Source: Duganella sp. 1224 (GTDB taxonomy: Bacteria; Pseudomonadota; Gammaproteobacteria; Burkholderiales; Burkholderiaceae_D). Taken from it: a stretch of DNA of 64,000 nt. Position numbers and translations under genes: made by a program. Positions 28,284-36,324 of the stretch are shown here, one piece after another. The stretch is taken from NCBI RefSeq assembly GCF_013408245.1, contig NZ_JACBYS010000011.1:21375-85374 (forward strand). Reading direction: 5' to 3'. Each line of letters starts with the position of its first letter. Positions within the stretch are counted from its first letter, which is position 1. The notes under the pieces are model-generated. The model made no database searches, was not told where the DNA came from, and worked only from the letters and a program-made list of their open reading frames with translations.

Positions 28284-28813
28284 GCTGGTTCTCCGGTCGA
28301 GGTGGCGGTGTCCGTGGCGCCGGCGCGGCGTTCGGCCGCGCGGCGCATGCGCTGGTGGGTGGACTCGGTGGCGGCCGGGCCGGCGGCGGCGAAATGGCGC
28401 GCCAGCGTGATCGGCACGCCGGTATTGGCGTCCACCAGCACCGGATCGGCTTCCGCGCCGGTCACGCTGTCGCGCAGGATGACGCTCTTGCCCTCGGGCG
28501 CGAAGTGCTTGTTGCCCCAGGCGAGCATGGCCAGCATCACCGGGCGGAAGTCGCGGCCGGCCTCGGTCAGCCGGTACTCGTCGCGCGGCGGCTTGTCGGA
28601 ATAGCGGTGGCGCTCCAGCAGGCCGGATTCCACCAGGTCGTTCAGGCGGCGGGTCAGCATGTTGGGGGCGATGCCCAGGCTTTTCTTGAAGCCATCGAAG
28701 CGCGTCTCGCCGTAGAAGCATTCGCGCAGGATCATGATGCTCCACCACTCGCCCACCCGGTCCAGGCTACGCGCGATCGGGCACGGCATGGCGCTGAGAT
28801 CTGTTTTAAGCAT
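28280..28813 (-). CDS. HxlR-family winged-helix transcriptional regulator
   Basis: A 177-residue HxlR-type regulator. The DNA-binding domain is MPCPIARSLDRVGEWWSIMI, then ILRECFYGETRFDGFKKSLG, IAPNMLTRRLNDLVESGLLE and YRLTEAGRDFRPVMLAMLAW. The Cys in CPIARSLD is the usual conserved, often redox-active position. A C-terminal extension of about 60 residues is rich in Ala/Arg. It is the first gene of the leftward regulator-HlyD-MFS operon and is divergent from the outer-membrane channel gene, so it most likely represses both by binding in the 98-nt gap. Confidence 0.92.
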   Translation of the reverse strand: MLKTDLSAMPCPIARSLDRVGEWWSIMILRECFYGETRFDGFKKSLGIAPNMLTRRLNDLVESGLLERHRYSDKPPRDEYRLTEAGRDFRPVMLAMLAWGNKHFAPEGKSVILRDSVTGAEADPVLVDANTGVPITLARHFAAAGPAATESTHQRMRRAAERRAGATDTATSTGEPA

Positions 28814-28856
28814 GATTTGGGTCCTTCAGAATTTATAGATTGCAGTCATCATGAAA

Positions 28857-28872
28857 ACAAGCATATACTTGT
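28857..28872. promoter_or_regulatory. Candidate HxlR operator
   Basis: ACAAGCATATACTTGT is an inverted repeat with 5-bp arms (ACAAG/CTTGT) and an ATAT centre, located in the intergenic region shared by the HxlR-type regulator and the divergent NodT-type gene. Location and symmetry suit a dimeric winged-helix repressor controlling both transcripts. Confidence 0.5.
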
Positions 28873-28911
28873 CCGTATCAACTTGCAACTAACTTTTTTG
28901 AGGAGTGCCAA

Positions 28912-30369
28912 ATGGACAAGACAAAACGGCTGGTGTCGGCCGCGCTGCTGGCCCTGACCGCGCTGGCCGGCTGCGCGACGGTGCCGGCGTACCAGCGTCC
29001 GGATGCGCCGCTGGCGCCGGCCTATCATTCGGCCGACGCGCTGGCCGGCCGCGCGGCGGCACTGCCGGCGCCGGCGCTGGATTCGTGGTGGACCGGCTTT
29101 GACGATCCGGCCCTGCAGCGCATCGTGGCGCGGGTGCTGGCGCAGAACCTGGATCTGGCGGCGGCCATGGCGCGCGTGGATCAGGCGCGGGCGGCGGCGC
29201 GCATGGCGGACGCACGCCTGCTGCCGGAAGGCGCGCTGACGGCCAGCGCCGCGCATCAACGGCAATCCGTGAATAGCCCGATCGGCAAGATCGCCAGCAG
29301 CTTCCCCGGCTATAACCGCGAGCAGTCCCTGTACGACGCCGGGCTGGGCGCGAGCTGGGAACTGGATGTGGCGGGCGGCCTGCGGGACGGCGCGCAAGCT
29401 GCCGGCGCGGAGGCGCAGGCGGCGGAGGCGGATCGTCTCGGCGTGCGGGTGTCGGTGACGGCGGAAGCGGCGGACGCCTACTTCCGCGTGCGCGGCGCGC
29501 AGCGGCGCATCGCGCTGGCGCGGGAACAGATTGCCACCAACGAACGCTTGCTGGAACTGGTGCGCCTGCGGCTGGCGGACGGACTGGCGTCCAGCCGCGA
29601 GGTGGCACAGGCCGAGGCGCTGGTGTCCCAGGCCCGCGCCACCGTACCGCCGCTGCGCATCGAACTGGAGGTGCAGCTGAACCGGCTGGATGTGTTGATG
29701 GGCGCGGCGCCGGGCACCTACGCGGCGGAACTCGCGGTGCCGGGGGCGGCGATGGCGGCTGGCCTGGCGCCGGAGATGCGGGTGCCGGCCATCTCGCTGT
29801 CGCAAGGCCCGGCGGACCTGCTGCGCCGGCGGCCGGACGTGATCGCGGCGGAACGCCGCCTGGCCGCGTCCAACGCGCAGATCGGCGCGGCAATGGCCGA
29901 ATACTATCCAAAGGTGACGCTGTCCGCCCTGCTGGGCCTGAGCAGCCTGGGCACCAACGGCCTGCTCACCGCCGCCTCGCTGCAACCGCAAGCGGCGGCC
30001 GGCCTGCGCTGGCGCCTGTTCGACTTTGGCCGCATCGACGCCGACGTCGCCCGCGCCAAGGGCGCCAACGCCGAAGCGCTGGCCGCCTACCGCAAGGCCG
30101 TGCTGCGCGCGGCGGAGGACGTGGAAAACGCCGTCGTCACCCTCACGCAACTGGAAGCGCAGCACACCGAACTGGCGCAGGAAGTGGACGCCCACACCCG
30201 CGCGCGCGACGCCTCCGAGCTGGCCTACAAGGGCGGCGCCGTCAGCCTGTACGAAGTGCTGGACGAACAGCGCCAGCTGCTGACCTCCCGCGACCAGCTG
30301 GCGCGGGTCAACGCCGACAACGCCCGCGCCGCCGTCGCCACCTTCCGCGCGGCGGGCGGCGGCTGGTGA
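28912..30369 (+). CDS. NodT-family outer-membrane efflux lipoprotein
   Basis: A 485-residue TolC-like outer-membrane channel anchored by lipid: signal MDKTKRLVSAALLALTALAG followed by Cys (lipobox LAGC). The duplicated family motifs are present: FDDPALQRIVARVLAQNLDL, then ASWELDVAGGLRDGAQAAGA, and in the second half RRRPDVIAAERRLAASNAQI with the matching FDFGRIDADVARAKGANAEA. The ribosome-binding site is GAGGAGTGCCAA. It is divergent from the HxlR-HlyD-MFS operon and should complete that tripartite export system. Confidence 0.94.
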   Translation: MDKTKRLVSAALLALTALAGCATVPAYQRPDAPLAPAYHSADALAGRAAALPAPALDSWWTGFDDPALQRIVARVLAQNLDLAAAMARVDQARAAARMADARLLPEGALTASAAHQRQSVNSPIGKIASSFPGYNREQSLYDAGLGASWELDVAGGLRDGAQAAGAEAQAAEADRLGVRVSVTAEAADAYFRVRGAQRRIALAREQIATNERLLELVRLRLADGLASSREVAQAEALVSQARATVPPLRIELEVQLNRLDVLMGAAPGTYAAELAVPGAAMAAGLAPEMRVPAISLSQGPADLLRRRPDVIAAERRLAASNAQIGAAMAEYYPKVTLSALLGLSSLGTNGLLTAASLQPQAAAGLRWRLFDFGRIDADVARAKGANAEALAAYRKAVLRAAEDVENAVVTLTQLEAQHTELAQEVDAHTRARDASELAYKGGAVSLYEVLDEQRQLLTSRDQLARVNADNARAAVATFRAAGGGW

Positions 30370-30370
30370 T

Positions 30371-31639
30371 TCAGCCGCCCAGCGTGTCGGCCCAGATGTT
30401 GCGCGCCCAGTTCAGCGCGTACTCGCCTTCCAGCGCGCTCGGGCCGGCCGACACGCCGCCCGAGCCGGATACCACCAGCAGCGTTTTCTTCTCGGCGTTG
30501 TAGGCGTGGACCGAGGCCACGTGGATCACGTCGTGGTCGGAGACGAAGCTGTAGCAGGTGTTGGTCAGCATGGGATGCGCATACGGCGCACGGCCGCTGA
30601 GCAGGTCCACCACGGCCGCCGCGCACACCTTGGCGTGCTGGTTGGCCATGTGCGCGGACTTGGGCATCAGCGGCGCCACGGCGATGGCGTCGCCGAGCAC
30701 GTGGATGTTCTTCACCTGCGTCGACTCGAAGGTGAGGAAATCGACGCCGCACCAGCGCGCGTTGACGTTGGCCAGGCCGCTCTGCACGGCGATGCTGCCG
30801 GCGCGCTGTGGCGGGATCACGTTGAGGACATCGGCGCGCACCTTGTCGCCCAGTTCAGAGATGGCGGTACGGGCGGCGGCGTCCACGTCGGCGGTGCGGA
30901 AGGACGGGCGGTAGTCGATGATGCCGCCGTAGCGCTCTTTCCACACCTTTTTGAAGAGCGGGCCTTTGGACACCACGTCGTCGTTGGCGTCCAGGATCAG
31001 CACCTTGGATTTCGGTTTGTGGCGGCTGAAATAGAAGGCGATCTGCGAGGCGCGTTCGTACGGGCCGGGCGGACAGCGGTATGGCGCCGGTGGGATGGTC
31101 ATGGCGTAGACGCCCCCGTCCGGCATGGCTTCCAGTTGCGCGCGCAGCGCGGTGGTTTGCGGGCCAGCCTTCCAGGCGTGCAGGATGGTGTCCTGCGCGC
31201 CGGGCTTGCGCATGCCGGGCAGTTGTTCCCACAGGAAGCCGACGCCGGGAGAGACGATCAAGCGGTCGTAGTTAAGGGTCTGCCCAGTGGCCAGCGTTAC
31301 GGTGTGCTTTTCCGCGTTGATGCTGGTGACGAGGTCGCGGACGATGCGTACGCCGTGATTGCTGGCCAGCGTATCGATGGACATGGTCAGGTCCGCGATC
31401 TGCCGCGAGCCGCCCAGCACGAGGTTGGAGAGCGGGCAGGAGATGAATTGGGCGTTCTGCTCGATCAGCGTGACGTCGATGCTGTTGTCGCTCCACAGGC
31501 GGAGGTAACGCGCAGCCGTGGCGCCGCCATAGCCGCCGCCGATGACGATCACGTGCGGCCTGGCGTGGGTGCTGATGGATGCGCAGCCGGCGAGGAACGC
31601 GCTGGCGCCGGCGGCGTGCAGGAATTGGCGGCGTTTCAT
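30371..31639 (-). CDS. fccB: Flavocytochrome c sulfide dehydrogenase-type flavoprotein (FccB/SoxF-like)
   Basis: A 422-residue FAD-binding oxidoreductase related to the flavoprotein subunit of flavocytochrome c sulfide dehydrogenase. It has a Tat-type leader (MKRRQFLHAAGASAFLAGCA, which also contains a possible lipobox). The dinucleotide fold is HVIVIGGGYGGATAARYLRL. Conserved cysteines appear in FISCPLSNLVLGG, YRCPPGPYERAS and NTCYSFVSD, the positions used for FAD attachment and the redox disulfide in FccB. The C-terminal SxxYSxNWARNIWADTLGG-like end fits the family. It overlaps the small cytochrome gene by ATGA and ends the sox-type operon. The likely role is electron transfer from sulfide or bound sulfane sulfur to cytochrome c. 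Confidence 0.88.
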   Translation of the reverse strand: MKRRQFLHAAGASAFLAGCASISTHARPHVIVIGGGYGGATAARYLRLWSDNSIDVTLIEQNAQFISCPLSNLVLGGSRQIADLTMSIDTLASNHGVRIVRDLVTSINAEKHTVTLATGQTLNYDRLIVSPGVGFLWEQLPGMRKPGAQDTILHAWKAGPQTTALRAQLEAMPDGGVYAMTIPPAPYRCPPGPYERASQIAFYFSRHKPKSKVLILDANDDVVSKGPLFKKVWKERYGGIIDYRPSFRTADVDAAARTAISELGDKVRADVLNVIPPQRAGSIAVQSGLANVNARWCGVDFLTFESTQVKNIHVLGDAIAVAPLMPKSAHMANQHAKVCAAAVVDLLSGRAPYAHPMLTNTCYSFVSDHDVIHVASVHAYNAEKKTLLVVSGSGGVSAGPSALEGEYALNWARNIWADTLGG

Positions 31640-31944
31640 TTGGCGCCTCCCGGCGGTTGGGCCGCGAAGTAGGCGGCGAGCAGGTCGAGCTGTTCGTCGG
31701 TGTAGCCCTTAGCGATTTGGGTCATGATGGTGGCTTCGCGCTGGCCGGTTTTGAAGGCTTTGAGGGAGGCGAGCAGGGTTTGCCGCGGCTGGCCGGCGAG
31801 ACGGGGCAGCGTGCTGCCACGGGTATCGCCGGCGGTGCCGTGACAGGCGGCGCAAGTGGCGGCGAGGCGCGCGCCGATGGAGGGTTCGGCCCGCGCCAAC
31901 CCCGGCGCGGCGATGAGCATTGCGATAAGCGTCGTTCTGAACAT
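31636..31944 (-). CDS. Single-haem periplasmic cytochrome c
   Basis: A 102-residue class-I cytochrome c: signal peptide MFRTTLIAMLIAAPGLARA, haem site CAACH around residues 32-36 and the sixth-ligand region EATIMTQIAKGYTDEQLDLL with Met. This is the size and layout of the cytochrome partner of FccB/SoxF flavoproteins (SoxE/FccA-like). It overlaps the flavoprotein gene by ATGA and follows soxA after a 107-nt gap that contains a long palindrome. It should carry electrons from the flavoprotein to the respiratory chain. Confidence 0.88.
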   Translation of the reverse strand: MFRTTLIAMLIAAPGLARAEPSIGARLAATCAACHGTAGDTRGSTLPRLAGQPRQTLLASLKAFKTGQREATIMTQIAKGYTDEQLDLLAAYFAAQPPGGAK

Positions 31945-31992
31945 GGCCTTCTGCTCCTTAAGATTGAGACGTGGACCCGCAACCCGGCCCCT

Positions 31993-32022
31993 GGGGTCTG
32001 ACCCCGTACGGGGTCAGACCCC
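31993..32022. repeat. 30-nt perfect palindrome with U-run on the plus strand
   Basis: GGGGTCTGACCCC, GTAC, then GGGGTCAGACCCC form a perfect 30-nt palindrome in the gap between soxA and the cytochrome gene, followed on the plus strand by TTTTT (32023-32027). The genes here run leftward, where no U-run follows. It is therefore better explained as an intergenic repeat than as this operon's terminator. Its GGGGTC ends match the ends of the larger palindromes at 43.6 and 56.9 kb. Confidence 0.7.
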
Positions 32023-32051
32023 TTTTTGCCGCCGTGCGGGTTAGCGGCGCG

Positions 32052-32783
32052 CTATGGCCGCACACCCGGCGATTCCACCGTCATCCCCGCGTCGCGTACC
32101 GCGAGCCACGCTTCCAGTTCCGTCAGCTCTTTCGCGCCGAAAGGGGGTACTTCGGCGCGCACCCCGCTCATGCAGTTGCGCAGCCTGCGCTGCAATGATC
32201 CCATCCCCTGCCACTCCAGCCGGTAGATCGGATACGCGCTCGCATGCGCCTGCGGTATCGTGCTGCCGGCCAGCTTCTTCCCCCACTGCTGGTCATGACA
32301 CTGCGCGCACGACAAATTCAACTGCCCGATGCGCTGCTGGTACAAGCGCTGCCCGCGCGCGGCGGCCGCGCGGGTGGCGCTATCCTGCGCCGGCGTCACC
32401 GGCATGCCGCGCGACTGTATGGCCACATAGGCCTCCAGCGCCAGCAGCGTCTCGCTCTCCGCCGCCAGCGGCGCGGCATGCAGCTTACGCTCGCGGCACA
32501 GGTTGATGCGCTGGTTCAGGTTGACCACCTTGCCGCTGTCCGCGTCCAGCGCGGGAAAGCGCGCCGCCACGCCGCGCATGCTGCCGCGCGCGTCGCCATG
32601 GCACTTGACGCACGACTTGTTCCACTCCGTCTCCCCGCTCGCCACCCACAACATGCCGGGGTTCTGCGCGTCGTCGCCCTGCATGGCCTGCGTTGCGGCG
32701 CTCATGAAGTCCGCACCGGAACGTCGCTCGTCCGCCGCCAGCGCGGAGGCGGCCACCATCGCCAATGCCAGCAGCCATTTCAT
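32052..32783 (-). CDS. soxA: Sulfur-oxidation dihaem cytochrome SoxA
   Basis: SoxA with SoxX forms the cytochrome that oxidatively couples thiosulfate to the SoxY carrier. The 243-residue protein has signal peptide MKWLLALAMVAASALA, haem sites CVKCH (58-62) and CAQCH (159-163), and the catalytic/ligand cysteine C204 in RLRNCMSGVRAE, preceded by the conserved WQGMGSLQRR. It is a two-haem-site form like that of Paracoccus. Start overlaps soxZ by ATGA. soxB, needed to hydrolyse the sulfate group from SoxY, is not in the window. Confidence 0.94.
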   Translation of the reverse strand: MKWLLALAMVAASALAADERRSGADFMSAATQAMQGDDAQNPGMLWVASGETEWNKSCVKCHGDARGSMRGVAARFPALDADSGKVVNLNQRINLCRERKLHAAPLAAESETLLALEAYVAIQSRGMPVTPAQDSATRAAAARGQRLYQQRIGQLNLSCAQCHDQQWGKKLAGSTIPQAHASAYPIYRLEWQGMGSLQRRLRNCMSGVRAEVPPFGAKELTELEAWLAVRDAGMTVESPGVRP

Positions 32784-33106
32784 GATGCGTTCACCGTCAG
32801 GGTCATCTTCTCCGTGTGCGTGAAGCCGTTATCGCCCTGCCACGTGAAGTCCAGCGTTCCGCTCTCCGTCGCCACGGTGAAGAAAGCGATATACGGATTG
32901 GCCGATATGGCCTGATGCAGCTCCGCGCCAAAAACCTGCTCGCCATTGTAACGACACACAAAGCTACGGACGATGTCGCGCGCCAGCAGCTTGCCGTCCG
33001 CGCCGACGCGGTAGCCGGTCTCCATCGGATGGCCGATCAGTGCGCGGATTTCGATGATTTGGCCGGGCCTGGCGCTGGCCGGCATGTGGATCAGGGCGCG
33101 GGCCAT
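32780..33106 (-). CDS. soxZ: Thiosulfate oxidation carrier complex protein SoxZ
   Basis: A 108-residue beta-sandwich partner of SoxY. Family features are MARALIHMPASARPGQIIEI, IGHPMETGYRVGADGKLLAR and the C-terminal FTWQGDNGFTHTEKMTLTV. There is no signal peptide, as usual, because SoxZ is exported bound to the Tat-dependent SoxY. The start overlaps the soxY stop by one base and its end overlaps soxA by four, so translation is coupled across soxX-Y-Z-A. Confidence 0.95.
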   Translation of the reverse strand: MARALIHMPASARPGQIIEIRALIGHPMETGYRVGADGKLLARDIVRSFVCRYNGEQVFGAELHQAISANPYIAFFTVATESGTLDFTWQGDNGFTHTEKMTLTVNAS

Positions 33107-33555
33107 CAGGGCGCCTCGCCTTCGACGCAGGCCGCCAGCGCGACGATGACGTCCACGCCATGCGACCAGTAGCTGCCGTCACTCAGCCGCGCCACGGCCA
33201 TCAGCCGTTGCGAGGTGGCGAGGCGGATGCGGGTGGAGATCTGTGCCTTGCCCGCGCGCGGGCCGAGTGTGAATACCGCTACTTCCGTTTGCGGATTGCG
33301 CTCGGTGAAGATGGCAATGGCGCGCACGTGGTTCTCCGCGCTCATCGGGCTGTCCACCGAGATGGTGACGGGGACGGCGTTGCCGTTGTCGATCAGTTGG
33401 GCGATGTCGAATGTGACCTTGCCCGCTTGCGGTCTGGCACCGCCGGTGAAGGTGTTGATGGCAGCGGCCATGTCGGCGGGGGTGGCGGATGCGGGGCGGA
33501 CCAGCGCCAGCATCGTCAGGCCGGCGCCGGCGGCCAGCAGGTCGCGGCGTTTCAT
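33106..33555 (-). CDS. soxY: Thiosulfate oxidation carrier protein SoxY
   Basis: SoxY carries sulfur intermediates covalently on a C-terminal cysteine. The 149-residue product starts MKRRDLLAAGAGLTMLALVR (ATG 33555, Tat-type twin Arg), chosen over an ATG 30 nt upstream because it overlaps the soxX stop by ATGA. The family core is PVTISVDSPMSAENHVRAIA and FTERNPQTEVAVFTLGP. The only cysteine near the C-terminus is Cys143 in VALAACVEGEAP. The canonical flexible GGCGG end is not seen, so the swinging arm is atypical. Confidence 0.9.
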   Translation of the reverse strand: MKRRDLLAAGAGLTMLALVRPASATPADMAAAINTFTGGARPQAGKVTFDIAQLIDNGNAVPVTISVDSPMSAENHVRAIAIFTERNPQTEVAVFTLGPRAGKAQISTRIRLATSQRLMAVARLSDGSYWSHGVDVIVALAACVEGEAP

Positions 33556-34145
33556 GGCGCGGGCTCCTTCAGCGTTTGCAGCCACGCCACCACGTCTTCA
33601 ATCTGCTGCGCGGTGAGGATGGTCTTGTCCTTGTAGTGTGCGGCCACGCGGGTCAGGCCGTCGGTTTTGTAGTACGCGGGCATGATGGTGGCGGGGTTGA
33701 ACTGGCTGGCGTCGACGATGCGCAGGCGCAGTTGGGCGGCACTCCAGCGCTGGCCGGCGCCTTGCAGGCCGGGGGCGAGGTTGCCCTGAAAGCGTTCTTC
33801 AGGAATGGGACCGGTGTGGCACAGCAGGCACAGGCCCGCCTGGCGATTGGCGACGATAGCGCGGCCGCGCGCCGCATCGCCCGCCGCCGCGCCAGGCAGC
33901 GGCGAGGGAATGCCGTCGCCCACCACCTGGACGGTGGCCAATGGAGCGGCGGTGCTGCGCGAGGCGCTAACGTCCGGCGCCTGCGCCGGCCCGGGAGCCC
34001 CGGCGGCAAGCGCGGGGGCGATGGCGGCGGCAAGCGCCGGCGCGGAAGCCACGGCGGCAAGCGCCGGCGTGATGGCAGCAGCGCATGGCAGCAGCGCGGC
34101 GCGGGCCAGCGCCCGCGCTACCCTGCTGCCGCCGCGCGTCTTCAT
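33552..34145 (-). CDS. soxX: Sulfur-oxidation cytochrome SoxX
   Basis: A 197-residue monohaem cytochrome c that pairs with SoxA. An unusually long Ala/Pro-rich N-terminal stretch (about 70 residues, with several A-P-A-L-A repeats) follows the Arg-rich start and includes the export signal. The cytochrome domain has DAARGRAIVANRQAGLCLLC with haem site CLLCH at 106-110, GPIPEERFQGNLAPGLQGAG, and Met in NPATIMPAYYKTDGLTRVA, a typical SoxX pattern. Its start lies one nt after the molybdoenzyme large-subunit gene, tying both systems into one transcript. Confidence 0.9.
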   Translation of the reverse strand: MKTRGGSRVARALARAALLPCAAAITPALAAVASAPALAAAIAPALAAGAPGPAQAPDVSASRSTAAPLATVQVVGDGIPSPLPGAAAGDAARGRAIVANRQAGLCLLCHTGPIPEERFQGNLAPGLQGAGQRWSAAQLRLRIVDASQFNPATIMPAYYKTDGLTRVAAHYKDKTILTAQQIEDVVAWLQTLKEPAP

Positions 34146-34146
34146 G

Positions 34147-36324
34147 CTAGGCCTTCTTCACCAGGCTATGGTTCTTCAGCGGCAGGTCGCGCACGCGCTG
34201 GCCGGTGGCGGCGAAGATGGCGTTGAGCACCGCCGGCGCGGCCACCGCGATGGTCGGCTCGCCCACGCCGCCCCAGAAACCGCCGGATGGCATGATGATG
34301 GACTCCACCTTCGGCATCTCCTCCAGCTTCATCACCTGGTAAGTGTCGAAGTTGGACTGTTCCATCTGCCCGTCCTTCAGCGTGCACTCGCCATACAGCG
34401 CGGCGGACAGGCCATACACGAACGAGCCTTCCACCTGCGCCTCGATCTGCTGCGGATTCACCGCATATCCCGGATCGGTGGCGGCGACGATGCGATGGAT
34501 CTTGACCTTGCCCGTCTTGCGGTCCACCGAGACCTCGGCGCAGGCGGCGACGTAGCTGCCAAAGCCCATGGTCTGCGCCAGGCCGCGATACACGCCCTTG
34601 GGCGCCGGATTGCCCCAGCCAGCCTTTTCGGCCACCGCGTTCAGCACCGCCAGGTGCTTGGGATGATCCGCCATCAGCTTGCGGCGGAAGGCCAGCGGGT
34701 CCTGTTTGGTCGCGTGGGCCAGTTCGTCCATGAAGCATTCGAGGTAGATGGTGTTCTGGTTCAGGTTGACGCCGCGCCAGAAGCCGGCCGGCACCGGCGG
34801 ATTGCGCATCGCGTGGTCCACCAGCAGATGCGGGAAGCTGTAGCCAATCGACGCTTCCGGTCCCGGCGCGTTCAGGCCCTGGAACACCACCGGGTCCTTG
34901 CCGTCCTTGAGCGTGGAGCCCAGCGACGCCAGGATCGACTGGCCGGCGATGCGCATGTGCAGCGCCGTGACGTTGCCCTTGTCGTCCAGCCCCGCCGTCA
35001 GCTTGCACTGCGTGACCGGGTGATAGCGGCCGTGCAGCATGTCCTCCTCGCGCGACCAGATCAACTTGACCGGTGTGCCGGGGAATTCCTTGGCGATCTT
35101 CACCGTCTGCGTCACCCAGTCATGCGTGGCGCCGCGACGGCCAAAGCCGCCGCCCAGGTGCATCTTGTAGACGTCGCACTTGGTGGCCGGCAGGCCCGCC
35201 GCTTCGGCGGTGGCGGCCAGCGCGGCCTCGCCGTTCTGCGTCGGCGTCCACACCTCGCAGCGCTCCGGCGTCCAGATGGCGGTGGCGTTCATGGTCTCCA
35301 TGGTGGCGTGGTTCAGCCACGGGAAGGAATACACCGCCTCCACCTTGCGTTTGGACGCGGCGATGGCGGCGCGCGCGTCGCCGTTGGCGTTGCCCACCAC
35401 CGCCTCCGGCGCGTCCAGCGCGGCCTTCAGCGTGGCGGCGACGTCCTTGCTGGACAGCCTGGCGTTCGGCCCCTTGTCCCATTCGATGGTGACGGCGTCC
35501 AGCGCCGACTTGGCGCGCCACCAGGTATCGGCCACCACCACGATGGCGGTGTCGCCCAGCTTGAAGATCTTCTTCACGCCTGGCCGCTTTTCGGCGGCGC
35601 TGGCGTCAAAGCTTTTCACCGTGCCGCCGAACACCGGGCAATCCTTGATGGCCGCGTTCAGCATGCCGGGCAGCTTGAGGTCCATGCCGTAGATTTGCGC
35701 GCCGGTGGTCTTGTCCACCGTATCCAGGCGCGCCAGGCGCTTGCCCGCCAGCTTCCAGTCCTTTGGATCCTTCAGCGCCACGTCGGCGGGCGGCGTCAGC
35801 CTGGCGGCGGCACCGGCCACCTTGCCGTAGCTGGTGGTGCGGCCGGACGGCTTGTGCGTGATGACGCTGGCCGCCGCCACGCATTCGGACGCCGGCACCT
35901 GCCACGTGTCGGCCGCCGCCTGGACCAGCATGGTGCGGGCGATGGCGCCGCCCTTGCGCACGTAGTCATGCGACTCGCGCACGCCGCGGCTGCCGCCGGT
36001 GGAGAAGCTGCCCCACACGCGCTTGCGCGCCAGGTTCTGGCCCGGCGACGGATATTCGGTGGTGACCTTGCTCCAGTCGGCGTCCAGTTCCTCCGCCACC
36101 AACTGCGCCAGGCCGGTCAGCGTGCCCTGCCCCATCTCGGAACGGGCGATGCGGATCACGATGCTGTCATCGGGCTTGACCACCACCCAGGCGTTGACTT
36201 CCGGCGCGGCGTCTGAGGCGCCCTTGGCGATCGGCTTCTGCTCCGCCGCCAGCGCCTCGAACGGGATGTGGAAGGCGACCACCAGGCCGCCCGCGATCTT
36301 GAGGAAACCGCGGCGCGCGTTCAT
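34147..36324 (-). CDS. Molybdenum hydroxylase large subunit (isoquinoline 1-oxidoreductase beta type)
   Basis: A 725-residue molybdopterin-cytosine-dinucleotide subunit of the xanthine-oxidase superfamily, IorB-like. The start MNARRGFLKIAGGLVVAFHI (ATG 36324) is a Tat-type leader and overlaps the 2Fe-2S subunit gene by ATGA. Characteristic stretches are ARSEMGQGTLTGLAQLVAEE, GSFSTGGSRGVRESHDYVRK, MHLGGGFGRRGATHDWVTQT, FWRGVNLNQNTIYLECFMDE and the C-terminal active-site GGFWGGVGEPTIAVAAPAVL with the catalytic Glu. These enzymes hydroxylate N-heterocycles or oxidise aldehydes; the substrate here is unknown. Export with its Fe-S partner places it in the periplasm beside the Sox cytochromes. Confidence 0.9.
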   Translation of the reverse strand: MNARRGFLKIAGGLVVAFHIPFEALAAEQKPIAKGASDAAPEVNAWVVVKPDDSIVIRIARSEMGQGTLTGLAQLVAEELDADWSKVTTEYPSPGQNLARKRVWGSFSTGGSRGVRESHDYVRKGGAIARTMLVQAAADTWQVPASECVAAASVITHKPSGRTTSYGKVAGAAARLTPPADVALKDPKDWKLAGKRLARLDTVDKTTGAQIYGMDLKLPGMLNAAIKDCPVFGGTVKSFDASAAEKRPGVKKIFKLGDTAIVVVADTWWRAKSALDAVTIEWDKGPNARLSSKDVAATLKAALDAPEAVVGNANGDARAAIAASKRKVEAVYSFPWLNHATMETMNATAIWTPERCEVWTPTQNGEAALAATAEAAGLPATKCDVYKMHLGGGFGRRGATHDWVTQTVKIAKEFPGTPVKLIWSREEDMLHGRYHPVTQCKLTAGLDDKGNVTALHMRIAGQSILASLGSTLKDGKDPVVFQGLNAPGPEASIGYSFPHLLVDHAMRNPPVPAGFWRGVNLNQNTIYLECFMDELAHATKQDPLAFRRKLMADHPKHLAVLNAVAEKAGWGNPAPKGVYRGLAQTMGFGSYVAACAEVSVDRKTGKVKIHRIVAATDPGYAVNPQQIEAQVEGSFVYGLSAALYGECTLKDGQMEQSNFDTYQVMKLEEMPKVESIIMPSGGFWGGVGEPTIAVAAPAVLNAIFAATGQRVRDLPLKNHSLVKKA

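Noticed and set aside
27228..28748. 506-codon version of the HlyD adaptor frame
   Set aside because: The N-terminal extension lies inside the HxlR regulator in another frame. The ATGA-coupled start at 28283 fits the family.
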